This document shows positions 18,437-27,473 of a DNA stretch of 57,579 bases, piece by piece. Below the pieces are notes generated by a model. The model had not been told where the DNA came from, did not search any database, and was given only the letters and a program-made list of their open reading frames with translations. Source of the DNA: Sphingobacteriaceae bacterium. Its GTDB lineage: Bacteria; Bacteroidota; Bacteroidia; B-17B0; Aurantibacillaceae. The position numbers and the translations under genes are program-made. Position 1 is the stretch's first letter, and each line of letters begins with the position of its first letter. The DNA lies in the NCBI GenBank assembly GCA_023251775.1, contig JAHEYC010000010.1:1-57579 (forward strand), read 5' to 3'.

Positions 18437-20185
18437 ATGAGATTAGTTAGTTCTGTATGTGTTGTTGCCGCTCTGACACTGGGTTTAAACGCTTGTAAAA
18501 ACGGGAATTCTGACATTGGAAGCAGCTCAGGTTCGTCAATGAAAACCGATTACGAGGGAGGGAATAAAGTAGTAAGAATCGCCGAAAATTCGGCCCCAAT
18601 TAGCATTTTTCCGCATAAACTCACCCAATCTACAGAAGGGCTTATCTCAGGACAGATCTTTGAAGGACTGGTAAAGGTTGACCCTAAGACACTTAAGGTG
18701 GTTCCGGGCCTTGCCGAGAGCTGGGATATACAACCGAATGGCAAAACCATCACATTTCACTTAAGGAAAGGGGTTAGATTTCATAGGTCGGCTGCTTTGG
18801 ACTATAAGGAAGTAGAATTAACAGCGCAAGACGTAAAATTCACCTTTGAATTGCTATGCACTGCAAGTAATGATAACCTTCATTTTGCAACGATCTGTAA
18901 GGATAGGATAGTAGGCGCTAACGAATGTTACGAAAATTCAAAAAAGGGAGAAAAAATTGACCTAAAAGGGCTAAAGATAATTGACGATCACAATTTCTCA
19001 ATAGAATTACTTAATTCGCCTGCTATTTTTTTAGACATTTTGGGTGGTCCTTTTGCAGGAATACTTTCTAAAGAAGCTTACGCTGTAGATAAAACAAAAA
19101 CAATTGTTGGCGCCGGTCCGTTTATTTTGGATACAAAACGCACAACGCCACAACAATATGTGCTTTATAAAAATATTGATTATTACGGAAAAGATAAAAA
19201 AGGAAATTCCTTACCGTATTTGGATAGCGTTATTGTAGATATCACCGGATCATCGGAAATTGCATGGAATGGTTTTAGAGCAGGTAAATATGATTTCATC
19301 AGTTCAATTCCCGCTAACCAATTAAAACAAATTGTTGAGGAGAACATCAAAGATTTTAGCGGTAAGGATCCAAAATATGTTTTGGAAAGAAATGCAGAGA
19401 TGATCACGCAGTATTATCTTTTCAATATTCATAAAAAACCTTTCGATAATATTAAAGTTCGTCAAGCAATCAATTACGGAATAGATCGTGATAAATTAAT
19501 TGAGCGTGTTTTGTTTGGACAAGCATATGGTCCTGCAAGCAATGGAATTGTTCCTCCAACATTTGATTTTTATAAGTCGGGAACTATTGAAGGCTATACG
19601 TTTGATCTTGCAAAAGCTAAAAAATTATTGGCCGAAGCGGGATATCCGGATGGAAAAGGTTTTCCGGAAATAAAATTAATTGTGAATTCGGGTAACATGC
19701 GTAACAATACTGTAGCAGGAGAAATTCAAAAACAATTAATGATGAATTTGAATGTGAACCTCACATTTGAATCACTTCCAAATGATACTAAATTTATATT
19801 GCAAACAAGCGGACAAGGTGATATTTTCCGCGATGGTTGGGTGGCCGATTATCCAAGTCCCGAATCATTCCTTTCGATTTTTTATGGTGAGCCTGTTGAG
19901 AATGATACAGCGCATATCTCGTATCCAAACACCATGCGTTTTGTAAATAAAGAGTATGATAAATATTACGAAATGGGTCGCGATGCATTGAATAGAGATA
20001 CAGCATCCGTTTATTTTTTAAAGGCCGAAAAGATATTGGTACGAGAAGCACCTTTGATGGCTTTGTGGTACGAAAGCAATTATCGTTTGATCACTTCGCA
20101 CTTAATTAATTTTCATGTGAATCCTTTACGTCATTTCGATTTCTCGGAAGTTGATGTGAAAGATAAGGAAGCAGAAAAGAAATAA
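18437..20185 (+). CDS. ABC-type peptide-binding lipoprotein (SBP family 5)
   Basis: A 582-residue extracytoplasmic solute-binding protein of the DppA/OppA type. The lipoprotein signal ends in LGLNAC near residue 19. Family features include VVPGLAESWDIQPNGKTITF, HLRKGVRFH, VRQAINYGIDRDKLI and EAGYPDGKGFPE. It would bind oligopeptides or similar ligands at the membrane. No permease or ATPase gene is adjacent, so the transporter is encoded elsewhere or the protein acts alone. ATG at 18437 is used instead of an in-frame start at 18389, because it alone gives a good lipobox and lies after the TATATTTG box. A strong terminator follows. Confidence 0.92.
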   Translation: MRLVSSVCVVAALTLGLNACKNGNSDIGSSSGSSMKTDYEGGNKVVRIAENSAPISIFPHKLTQSTEGLISGQIFEGLVKVDPKTLKVVPGLAESWDIQPNGKTITFHLRKGVRFHRSAALDYKEVELTAQDVKFTFELLCTASNDNLHFATICKDRIVGANECYENSKKGEKIDLKGLKIIDDHNFSIELLNSPAIFLDILGGPFAGILSKEAYAVDKTKTIVGAGPFILDTKRTTPQQYVLYKNIDYYGKDKKGNSLPYLDSVIVDITGSSEIAWNGFRAGKYDFISSIPANQLKQIVEENIKDFSGKDPKYVLERNAEMITQYYLFNIHKKPFDNIKVRQAINYGIDRDKLIERVLFGQAYGPASNGIVPPTFDFYKSGTIEGYTFDLAKAKKLLAEAGYPDGKGFPEIKLIVNSGNMRNNTVAGEIQKQLMMNLNVNLTFESLPNDTKFILQTSGQGDIFRDGWVADYPSPESFLSIFYGEPVENDTAHISYPNTMRFVNKEYDKYYEMGRDALNRDTASVYFLKAEKILVREAPLMALWYESNYRLITSHLINFHVNPLRHFDFSEVDVKDKEAEKK

Positions 20186-20205
20186 AAATAATTCAATTCA
20201 AAATT

Positions 20206-20240
20206 AAAAAGCCCGGTCGGTAAGATCGGGCTTTTTTATT
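20206..20240 (+). terminator. Terminator of the peptide-binding lipoprotein gene
   Basis: AAAAAGCCCGGTC, a 5-nt loop and GATCGGGCTTTTTT form a long stem with one mismatch and a T run. An A run on the other side makes it usable on both strands. Confidence 0.85.
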
Positions 20241-20246
20241 GGGATC

Positions 20247-20351
20247 TTTAACCACGAAAGGCACAAAAATCCTACACGAAATTCACTAAACGTTTCGTGA
20301 CTTTCGTGAAAAATCCCGATAGCTATCGGGATCGTGTTTTTCGTGGTTAAA
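20247..20351. repeat. Composite inverted repeat of CGTGA/CACGAA words with an 18-20 bp palindrome
   Basis: Outer arms TTTAACCACGAA (20247-20258) and TTCGTGGTTAAA (20340-20351) are perfect complements. Inside, CACGAAAT-type words (20275-20285) face TTCGTGACTTTCGTGAA (20293-20309). The perfect palindrome ATCCCGATAGCTATCGGGAT sits at 20313-20332; its central 18 bp recur at 37465-37482. It fills the gap between convergent genes. Confidence 0.75.
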
Positions 20352-20360
20352 AAGCCCTAT

Positions 20361-21428
20361 TTAAACAGCGTCGTAATCAATAATTACTTTTTCGGTAATA
20401 GGATGTGATTGACATGTGAGCACATATCCTTGCGCTACTTCATCATCGGTTAAAGCAAAGTTGGCATCCATTTTTACTTTGCCTTCAATTACTTTTGCGC
20501 GACACGTACAACACACTGCGCCTTTGCAACTAAATGGCGCATCAACTCCGGCTTCAATGCTTGCATCTAAAATACTTATGCCTGTAGTTTCAAGATCGTA
20601 AGAAGTTTCAACGCCGTATTGGATAACGGTAACTTTTGCTTTTACATCAGCACCGCTGCCTTCGCCACTTGCTTTATTAACGGCATCAATTACACTGGTG
20701 AAATATTCGATGTGAATTTTTTCTTTCTTTATATTGAGTTTTTCTAAAGTGGCTTTTACATTTTCCATCATGGGGCCGGGACCGCAAATAAAATAGTCGT
20801 CGGCATTTCTTGCATCAAGACCTTCGATCAATTGCGCAGCTTTATCGGGAGTGATAATTCCTTTTTGAAGATCAGGGACCGAATTTTGCGGCGCATCAAA
20901 CACATAAACCACTTTTAAATTTGGGTTTGAAGAAGCGAGCTTATCTATCTCACTTTTAAAAATAGTTGAACTCTCATTTTTGTTAGCATAAATAAGTGTA
21001 ATGGTACTATATTTCTCAACGTATAAAATACTTTTTAAAATGCTCATCATAGGTGTTATCCCACTTCCGCCCGCAAACAAAACGTATTTCTTTTTTTGAT
21101 TTCCGGCAAGGATGCTAGTAAAAGTTCCCATGGGTGTCATCACTTCAATAACATCTCCCACTTTTAATTTTTGATTGATGTGCGACGATACCAAACCTTC
21201 TTTTACTTCTTTGATGGCAACACGTAATTCTTTTTCGTGAGGCGCTGTGCACAAACTGTAAGAGCGACGCACTTCGTTACCACCGATCATCATTTTAAGG
21301 GTGATGTATTGTCCTTGCTTAAATAAATATTCGGGTTGCTGAGGTGCTGGTACTTCAAACGCCACCGAAACCGCTTCGGGCGTTTCTCTTTTTATATCTT
21401 TAACTTTTAACGAATGAAAGCGAGCCAT
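20361..21428 (-). CDS. Flavin/2Fe-2S oxidoreductase (PaaE-like ferredoxin-NADP reductase)
   Basis: A 355-residue electron-transfer protein in three parts. First is a flavin-binding barrel with RRSYSLC near residue 60. Second is an NAD(P)-binding domain with FAGGSGITPMMSI near residue 118 and ICGPGPMM near 214. Third is a C-terminal plant-type 2Fe-2S domain with CKGAVCCTC and a later Cys in VLTCQSHP. It passes electrons from NADPH to an oxygenase or desaturase. The order matches PaaE of the phenylacetyl-CoA epoxidase, but no paa genes are near, so the acceptor is unknown. A TATTTTTG box lies 17 nt upstream. Confidence 0.9.
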   Translation of the reverse strand: MARFHSLKVKDIKRETPEAVSVAFEVPAPQQPEYLFKQGQYITLKMMIGGNEVRRSYSLCTAPHEKELRVAIKEVKEGLVSSHINQKLKVGDVIEVMTPMGTFTSILAGNQKKKYVLFAGGSGITPMMSILKSILYVEKYSTITLIYANKNESSTIFKSEIDKLASSNPNLKVVYVFDAPQNSVPDLQKGIITPDKAAQLIEGLDARNADDYFICGPGPMMENVKATLEKLNIKKEKIHIEYFTSVIDAVNKASGEGSGADVKAKVTVIQYGVETSYDLETTGISILDASIEAGVDAPFSCKGAVCCTCRAKVIEGKVKMDANFALTDDEVAQGYVLTCQSHPITEKVIIDYDAV

Positions 21429-21445
21429 GTAAATAAATTGAGCTG

Positions 21446-21453
21446 CAAAAATA
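21446..21453 (-). promoter_or_regulatory. -7 box of the PaaE-like reductase gene
   Basis: TATTTTTG on the minus strand, ending 17 nt before the ATG at 21428. Confidence 0.45.
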
Positions 21454-21621
21454 GCAGAATTAAGCCAATAAAAAAACTTTACAGAAGCACCTGATCTGAA
21501 GACTGATGCCTTTTAAAAATTTAGGATAAATATGACCTCTTTTTTTAATTTGTAAAAGGACCGAATCACAGAATTATTAATTAAATTAGCATTCTTAATA
21601 AACGAATTTAAAACCATAATC

Positions 21622-22092
21622 ATGAGTATCACAAAAGGACAAACAGCGCCAAATTTCAAATTAGTTAATCAAGATAAAAAGGAAGTTGAATTGGCTTCAT
21701 TAAAAGGAAAAAATGTATTGATCTTATTTTTTCCATTTGCATTTACAGGAACTTGCACAAAAGAACTTTGCAGCGTTAGAGATACGATAGCCACATACAA
21801 TAATTTAGATGCTGTTGTATTGGGAATTTCGGTTGACTCACCTTACACACTTGTTAGATACAGAGAAGAGCAAAAATTAAATTTTGATCTGCTTTCTGAT
21901 TTTAACAAAACAACTTCGGAAGCTTATGGAACTATTTACGAAACATTTGGTCCGGGTTTAAAAGGCGTAAGCAAACGATCTGCCTTTGTTGTTGATAAAA
22001 ATGGGATAGTACGTTATGCCGAAGTTTTAGATGTTGCAACCGATCTTCCTAACTTTGAGAATATCAATAGCACACTTCAAGCGCTTAAGTAA
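21622..22092 (+). CDS. Peroxiredoxin (AhpE/Bcp-like)
   Basis: A cytoplasmic thiol peroxidase of 156 residues that reduces hydrogen and organic peroxides. The active-site motif PFAFTGTCTKELC (PxxxTxxC) holds the peroxidatic Cys near residue 47 and a second Cys five residues later. The Arg of the catalytic triad is likely in KGVSKRSAFVVD near residue 123. There is no signal peptide. It is followed by rnhB, whose longest frame overlaps it by 62 nt, so they are probably co-transcribed. No clear consensus promoter is seen upstream. Confidence 0.93.
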   Translation: MSITKGQTAPNFKLVNQDKKEVELASLKGKNVLILFFPFAFTGTCTKELCSVRDTIATYNNLDAVVLGISVDSPYTLVRYREEQKLNFDLLSDFNKTTSEAYGTIYETFGPGLKGVSKRSAFVVDKNGIVRYAEVLDVATDLPNFENINSTLQALK

Positions 22093-22693
22093 AATTTTAA
22101 AACTCTGTTTAAATAAACATCTTTTAGAAGCCGGCTGCGATGAGGCCGGCCGTGGTTGTTTGGCAGGACCGGTTTTTGCGGCGGCAGTAATTTTGCCGAA
22201 GAATTTTAAGAATGAATTGCTGAATGATTCAAAGCAGCTTAAAGAAAAAGATCGTGATGAATTACGAAAGATCATTGAAAAGGAAGCCGTAGCATACGCC
22301 GTTGCACAAGTAAATAATTTAGAGATCGACGAGATCAATATTTTGAACGCGTCTTTTTTAGCCATGCATCGCGCACTTGATCAGTTAAAAACAATCCCGG
22401 AATTTATTTTGATCGATGGAAATCGTTTTAAACCGTATAAAAAAATTCCGCATCAATGCATTATAAAAGGCGATGGCAAATACATGAATATTGCTGCGGC
22501 AAGTATTTTGGCAAAAACTTATCGCGATGATTTTATGAAACAAGCAGCGCAGACATATTCTCAATTTGGATGGGAATCAAATATGGGCTATCCAACCATA
22601 AAACACCGAGAAGCTATTCGTGCGCATGGAACTACACCTTTACATCGCATGAGTTTTCAATTATTACCAAGGCAGCTTGAGCTCGAGCTTTAA
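22031..22693 (+). CDS. rnhB: Ribonuclease HII
   Basis: Removes RNA from RNA-DNA hybrids and single ribonucleotides from DNA. The frame gives 220 residues with EAGCDEAGRGCLAGPV (first two catalytic acids), FILIDGNRF and GDGKYMNIAAASILAKTYRD, and ends as family members do. The start is unclear. ATG at 22031 lies inside the peroxiredoxin gene and adds about 20 atypical residues before LNKHLLEAGCDEAG. A start near 22094, right after the peroxiredoxin stop (an ATT codon there), would give about 199 residues, closer to the family. I report the ATG form and note the alternative. Confidence 0.9.
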   Translation: MLQPIFLTLRISIAHFKRLSKILKLCLNKHLLEAGCDEAGRGCLAGPVFAAAVILPKNFKNELLNDSKQLKEKDRDELRKIIEKEAVAYAVAQVNNLEIDEINILNASFLAMHRALDQLKTIPEFILIDGNRFKPYKKIPHQCIIKGDGKYMNIAAASILAKTYRDDFMKQAAQTYSQFGWESNMGYPTIKHREAIRAHGTTPLHRMSFQLLPRQLELEL

Positions 22694-22788
22694 GCCACTA
22701 ATTGCACGAATTAACACTGAGCGCGGTGATAGATTAGTGCAATGATTACACAGAGCATGGTTTAGAGAAAATTAGTGGAATTAGTGGC
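22693..22788. repeat. Inverted repeat of CCACTAATT words
   Basis: GCCACTAATT (22694-22703) faces AATTAGTGGC (22779-22788), and the right arm holds TTAGTG twice. The left arm and flank match the repeat starting at 14912 with two changes, so both are copies of one element. It lies just after the rnhB stop. The remainder of the 22694-22861 gap holds nothing else that I can identify. Confidence 0.65.
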
Positions 22789-22845
22789 AAAAAAAGGATG
22801 CTGTTTCCAAACAATAAATGTTTCATAACTTCATTAGCATTTCCT

Positions 22846-22874
22846 TTGCAAAAATAATGTAGTGCTTATCTTTA
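22846..22874 (+). promoter_or_regulatory. Possible promoter of the 22862-25447 gene
   Basis: TTG at 22846-22848, 18-nt spacer, TATCTTTA at 22867-22874 (last base off consensus). If used, it excludes the GTG start at 22862 and favours TTG at 22883. Confidence 0.4.
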
Positions 22875-25447
22875 AACAGGATTTGCCGCTCATTAAAAAA
22901 ATAATTTTCGGAGTATTTGTTGCTCTATCGATCGGCTTAGCTATTTGGGCATATAAAGCTTTGCAACAAAACAAAAAACCTTCCAAAGAAGTTCTAGCGG
23001 TTATGCCCGATAGTTGCATTCTGTATTGTTCTACACGCAATTTCACCGATCTGAGCATCAAATTAAATTCGCAGAGTTTGATATTCACTAAATGGAAAAG
23101 TTTTGCCGATGTAAAAAAATTATCGAGCGTTATTGATCTTTACGATTCGCTTATTTACAATAACGAACTTATCAATTCCATTGTTCTAAACAATACCATT
23201 CATTTTGCTTTTTACAAAGGTGATCATTGGTTGGCAGGATTTGGTTTAAAGGAATTGAAACAAGAAAGTGAACTTTGTCAATTATTAGAGAAAGTGCTTG
23301 TGAAAAAAAGCGAGAACGAATTTGTGATCAACACTAACAAAGTAAAAATAAAATACGGCGTTGTTCTTATTTCCGATTCGGATGAGCTTATTGAAATGGC
23401 GTTTGGCAATGGAAATAAATTGGGAAGTAATAAATTATTTGTTGATCAACTGGAAGCCATTGGAAAAAATGAGACCATGCGATTATACATCAATGAGGAT
23501 CTTTTTCAAAAGAATATCATATCACCATTTAAATTAAATAAATTATTAGATGCTTCGGAAATTATTGCCAATATAAAATTCAATCCGAGTGAGCTGATCA
23601 TTAATGGCAATTATAAACCAAACGATCAATTTCTTCAAACAGTGATACAAAAACAAGATCCGGTAAGTATGGATGTCTTTGAACGTTTACCTTTTGGAAC
23701 TAATTGTTTTAAAGCGCTCGCGATAAGTTCGCCTCAGGAATTTCAAAAAGTTTTGGGAACAAAAAAAGAAAATGAAACGTTTTGGAAAAAAATAAACGAT
23801 AAGGCTCTTTATAAAGTGAGTAATGATCTTTATGATTGTATCAATGAGTACGTGGTTGAATTCAGTTCTTTTCAGCACAAAGCTTTGGCTATAAATTTAA
23901 ATGATACAGTAAAAACAAATGAGGTACTAAAACAATTGAGCGTTTCTGATTCTTTATTCGGTGATGTGAACATTTTTAATTTAAAACAGGCGGACATCAT
24001 TCAAGGGGCATTTACCGATCTTTTCGACGTGAAAGCCACGCATGCATTTATTTTTAATGAAGCACTTTATATGTGTCAAAGTATGAGTTCTTCACAAGAA
24101 ATAATAAATGCGTTGAAAAATAATTCTACTTTAAAAAGTAACGAGACCTTTATGAATTATGCCGGAGATAATTTGAATGGGGCTTGTAATTACCTTTATT
24201 ATCTTGCTCCAAACATGAACAAGCCCTTGGTAAAGCAATTTACGTCACTGGATATTGAAAAGAATAAAGAAGCGATAGAGAATTTAAGTGATGCTAATGT
24301 GATGATAAGTAATCAAACCGGCGGTTTAAAATTTAGGATGCAATTGAATTATCAATCACCGTCATCAGAGAATATCCCAAATATGTTATGGCAATGTGCG
24401 CTTGATTCGGGAAGTGCGCAACAACCTTATTTGTTCGTCAATCATTTAACCAAAGAGAACGAACTAGTGATACAAGATAAATTAAAGCAATTGTATTTGG
24501 TGAATTCAACCGGTAAAGTTCTTTGGAAGAAAAAAATAAATGAGACCATTCGTTCAAAGATATATACAGTGGATATTTTTAGGAACAACAAGTATCAATT
24601 ATTTTTCAATACCGATAATTATTTGCATTTGATAGATCGTAATGGAAAATATGTGGATGGTTATCCTATAAAATTATCTTCGCCTGCCACGAATGCAATT
24701 TCGTTGATAGACTACGAGGGAAATAAAGATCTTCGAGTTCTTATTGCTTGTAAAAATCATTTGATCTACAGTTATACATTATACGGAATACGATCAGAAG
24801 GATTTAAACCATACAGAACAGATGCCTCGGTGAAACTTCCTGTAAAATTTGTAAGAGTAGGAGAGAGTGATTATTTAATTACGGTGGATGAAAGTGGGAT
24901 CATTCATGCGTTCAGTAGAAAAGGGGAGGGAAGGATCGGATTTAAAAATAGAGCTGTTGAAGGTTGCCAGGATTTTGCCATTGTTGCAACAAATAATATC
25001 AATCGCACATTTTTATATTACATAGATGAAAAGAACAATTTGATCAATCGCGTGTCGTTTGCCGATAAAAAGGATGTGATCAAACTAAAGGTTGATCTTA
25101 CGGATGCAAAAATTTCTTTTCAAGATGTGAATGGCGATCAAACACCTGATTTTACGGCCCAATTGTTCAATGGTTTGTATGCTTATGATATTAACGGAAC
25201 TATTCTATACAACAATCCTAAGTTAAATGGAAATAATGTAGCGTTTGTAAGTCCTGTTAGGGCTAAAAAATTATTTTACGGATACGACGAGAACAAACGC
25301 ATTATTTTAATGTCGTCAAATGCCAATTTACAAGTTCAGGAATTAGGCTCGGGAACTATTCCGGGAATATTTGATCTTTATAAGGACGGGAAAATGTATC
25401 TGGTGTATTCCAACGATGGTAAACTTCGCTGTAATCTCTTAAAATAG
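22862..25447 (+). CDS. Membrane-anchored propeller-like protein of unknown function
   Basis: I cannot name the family. The frame has 861 residues. A single N-terminal membrane helix (IIFGVFVALSIGLAIWAY) is followed by a periplasmic region of about 450 residues that opens with AVMPDSCILYCSTRNFTDL, as in DUF3352-type proteins. The last 330 residues carry repeated strands typical of a beta-propeller (QPYLFVNHLTKENELVIQD, LHLIDRNGKYVDGYPIKL, ITVDESGIIHAFSRKG, FQDVNGDQTPDFTAQL). The GTG start at 22862 overlaps a possible promoter box; TTG at 22883, eight nt after the box, may be the real start. It stands alone on its strand. Confidence 0.75.
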   Translation: MLIFKQDLPLIKKIIFGVFVALSIGLAIWAYKALQQNKKPSKEVLAVMPDSCILYCSTRNFTDLSIKLNSQSLIFTKWKSFADVKKLSSVIDLYDSLIYNNELINSIVLNNTIHFAFYKGDHWLAGFGLKELKQESELCQLLEKVLVKKSENEFVINTNKVKIKYGVVLISDSDELIEMAFGNGNKLGSNKLFVDQLEAIGKNETMRLYINEDLFQKNIISPFKLNKLLDASEIIANIKFNPSELIINGNYKPNDQFLQTVIQKQDPVSMDVFERLPFGTNCFKALAISSPQEFQKVLGTKKENETFWKKINDKALYKVSNDLYDCINEYVVEFSSFQHKALAINLNDTVKTNEVLKQLSVSDSLFGDVNIFNLKQADIIQGAFTDLFDVKATHAFIFNEALYMCQSMSSSQEIINALKNNSTLKSNETFMNYAGDNLNGACNYLYYLAPNMNKPLVKQFTSLDIEKNKEAIENLSDANVMISNQTGGLKFRMQLNYQSPSSENIPNMLWQCALDSGSAQQPYLFVNHLTKENELVIQDKLKQLYLVNSTGKVLWKKKINETIRSKIYTVDIFRNNKYQLFFNTDNYLHLIDRNGKYVDGYPIKLSSPATNAISLIDYEGNKDLRVLIACKNHLIYSYTLYGIRSEGFKPYRTDASVKLPVKFVRVGESDYLITVDESGIIHAFSRKGEGRIGFKNRAVEGCQDFAIVATNNINRTFLYYIDEKNNLINRVSFADKKDVIKLKVDLTDAKISFQDVNGDQTPDFTAQLFNGLYAYDINGTILYNNPKLNGNNVAFVSPVRAKKLFYGYDENKRIILMSSNANLQVQELGSGTIPGIFDLYKDGKMYLVYSNDGKLRCNLLK

Positions 25448-25497
25448 ATTTTGTGGTTTGTATAACCTAACCTAACTTTACCAAAACAAATTCGATC

Positions 25498-26088
25498 ATG
25501 GCACTTCTTACAGTACAAAATGAAAAAGCGGTTAAACGAGTGATCTATGGAGCTGCAGTATTGGTTTGTGGATTGGTGGTGATCCTTCAACAAAAATTCT
25601 TGCCACATCCGGATGTCTTTCCTCAATTCATTTATAAATTACCAATGGTAAATGCTATTTTAAATGGCTCGTGCAGTGTGTTGCTTATCTTCTCTCTTCT
25701 TGCGATCAAAAAAAGAAATATTACCTTACACAAAAAATTAAATTTAACCGCTTTTGTTTTGAGCTCTTTGTTCTTAGTATGTTATGTTACCGCACATTAT
25801 TTTATTCCTGATACAAAATTTGGTGATGTGGATCATAACGGAATTATGAGTGCGGAGGAATCGTCGGCTGTTTCGGGAATTAAACCCGTTTACGTTATAA
25901 TTTTATTATCGCATATTTTTTTAGCTGCCATCGTTCTGCCTTTTGTGCTTTTATCGTTTTACTACGGACTCACCGATCAACGCGAGAAACACAAAAAGAT
26001 CACTAGGATCTCGTATCCTGTTTGGTTGTATGTGACAATTACAGGCGTTGTGGTTTACTTAATGGTTTCGCCATATTATAATTATTGA
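25498..26088 (+). CDS. DUF420 integral membrane protein (CtaM/YozB-like)
   Basis: A 196-residue protein with five or six membrane helices that matches the DUF420 family. Histidines in CYVTAHYFIP, LLSHIFLAA and KHKKITRISYPVWLYV fall in membrane segments as expected for that family. In some Gram-positive bacteria DUF420 proteins help mature cytochrome oxidase, so a respiratory role is possible. It has an insert with DVDHNGIMSAEE between helices. The stop codon lies 5 nt before the start of a cytochrome-monooxygenase lipoprotein gene, so the two form an operon, which fits a redox role. A weak promoter (TTG-N19-TAACTTTA) lies upstream. Confidence 0.85.
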   Translation: MALLTVQNEKAVKRVIYGAAVLVCGLVVILQQKFLPHPDVFPQFIYKLPMVNAILNGSCSVLLIFSLLAIKKRNITLHKKLNLTAFVLSSLFLVCYVTAHYFIPDTKFGDVDHNGIMSAEESSAVSGIKPVYVIILLSHIFLAAIVLPFVLLSFYYGLTDQREKHKKITRISYPVWLYVTITGVVVYLMVSPYYNY

Positions 26089-26093
26089 TAAAG

Positions 26094-27473
26094 ATGCGTG
26101 GATATTATTTAATTTCCTGCGCAGCTATTTTTATAACAGCTTGTAATACGTCTCCGGAAAAAAAAGAACAAGCTTCAGAAATAACTTGGAGTCAACACAT
26201 CGCTCCCATTATTTACCAAAATTGTTCTCCTTGTCATCGCCCGGGGCAAAGCGGACCGTTCAATTTATTATCATACGCCGATGCGGTAAAAAAAGCTAAG
26301 CAATTAAAATTTGTTACCAAAACCAAATACATGCCACCTTGGCCTGCGGATGCAAACTATTCGCACTTTGTTGGCGAACGCGGATTAAGTGATGAGCAAA
26401 TAAAACAAATTGGCGATTGGGTGGATGCCAATATGCCAAGGGGAGATTCTTCAAAAGAGATCTCGGCACCCGTATTTAAAAATAATTCTTTTTTCGGAAA
26501 ACCTGACCTTGTGATCAAGGCACAAAAACCTGTTGTGATAAAAGGAAATGGCACGGATGCTTTTTTGATCATGAAATTTCCTTATCAAATGGATAGAGAT
26601 ACCATTGCTGATATCATCGAATTTGTTCCTGATCAACGTAAGTTAGTGCATCATGTGAACGGACATTTAATTAGCTACGATGAAAAACGCCAATTCAATT
26701 ATATGAGTGGTGAGAATATTCACAGCGATACAAAAGCGCAGTTGATGGATGTATATAAGAACATGCATATTCCTTATACAGATAAATTACAACCAAATTT
26801 CCCGATGTTAACACTTAATACTGTTTATTATTTGCCGGGATACATTCCGCCTTCTTATCCAAGTGAAATAGGAGGATACCGTTTAAAAAAGAACGGCGCT
26901 TTTCTTTTAAATAATATTCATTACGGACCAAGCAACAAGGATCTGTTAGATTCGAGTTATGTTAATGTGTTCTTTAAAAAAGATCCGATCAAGCGACCAA
27001 TAAAAGAAACACAACTGGGAACGTTTGGCGTTTCGAAAATAGAACCTGAATTTATTATTCCGCCAAACGAGGTTAAGACATTTCATACACAAGCAAAAAT
27101 TGAAAAAGCAATTTCAATGTTATCTATTAATCCTCACATGCATTTAATTGGGAAAACATTTTGGGCCTTTGCTTTAAAACCAAATGGCGATACCATTCCT
27201 CTGATCAAAATACATAAGTGGGATTTTAAGTGGCAGTATTATTATACATTCAAACATCCAATAAAATTAGATGCAGGCACAACCGTTCATGTATATGGAA
27301 CTTTTGATAATACAAAAGAAAATCCTTTGAATCCGTATTCTCCTCCACAAACTATCACACAAGGCAATGGTGTAGAAAGTATGAGAACAACGGAAGAGAT
27401 GTTCCAGTTCATTTTTACATTTGTGCCTTATAAAGAAGGGGACGAGAAGATCGATCTGGAGAGAAAACACTAA
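26094..27473 (+). CDS. Lipoprotein fusing cytochrome c to a PHM-like copper monooxygenase
   Basis: A 459-residue lipoprotein; the lipobox is FITAC near residue 17. A cytochrome c domain follows with the haem motif NCSPCHRPGQ near residue 47 and axial-ligand candidate TKYMPPWPAD near residue 80. Residues from about 145 on resemble type II copper ascorbate-dependent monooxygenases: KLVHHVNGHLI for one copper site, NPHMHLIGKTFW for the other, and HVYGTFDNTKENPLNPY. Such enzymes hydroxylate small organic substrates. Having its own haem donor could replace ascorbate; that is inference. ATG at 26094 gives the lipobox directly; a TTG at 26085 overlaps the upstream stop. It overlaps the convergent LytTR gene by 4 nt. 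Confidence 0.82.
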   Translation: MRGYYLISCAAIFITACNTSPEKKEQASEITWSQHIAPIIYQNCSPCHRPGQSGPFNLLSYADAVKKAKQLKFVTKTKYMPPWPADANYSHFVGERGLSDEQIKQIGDWVDANMPRGDSSKEISAPVFKNNSFFGKPDLVIKAQKPVVIKGNGTDAFLIMKFPYQMDRDTIADIIEFVPDQRKLVHHVNGHLISYDEKRQFNYMSGENIHSDTKAQLMDVYKNMHIPYTDKLQPNFPMLTLNTVYYLPGYIPPSYPSEIGGYRLKKNGAFLLNNIHYGPSNKDLLDSSYVNVFFKKDPIKRPIKETQLGTFGVSKIEPEFIIPPNEVKTFHTQAKIEKAISMLSINPHMHLIGKTFWAFALKPNGDTIPLIKIHKWDFKWQYYYTFKHPIKLDAGTTVHVYGTFDNTKENPLNPYSPPQTITQGNGVESMRTTEEMFQFIFTFVPYKEGDEKIDLERKH

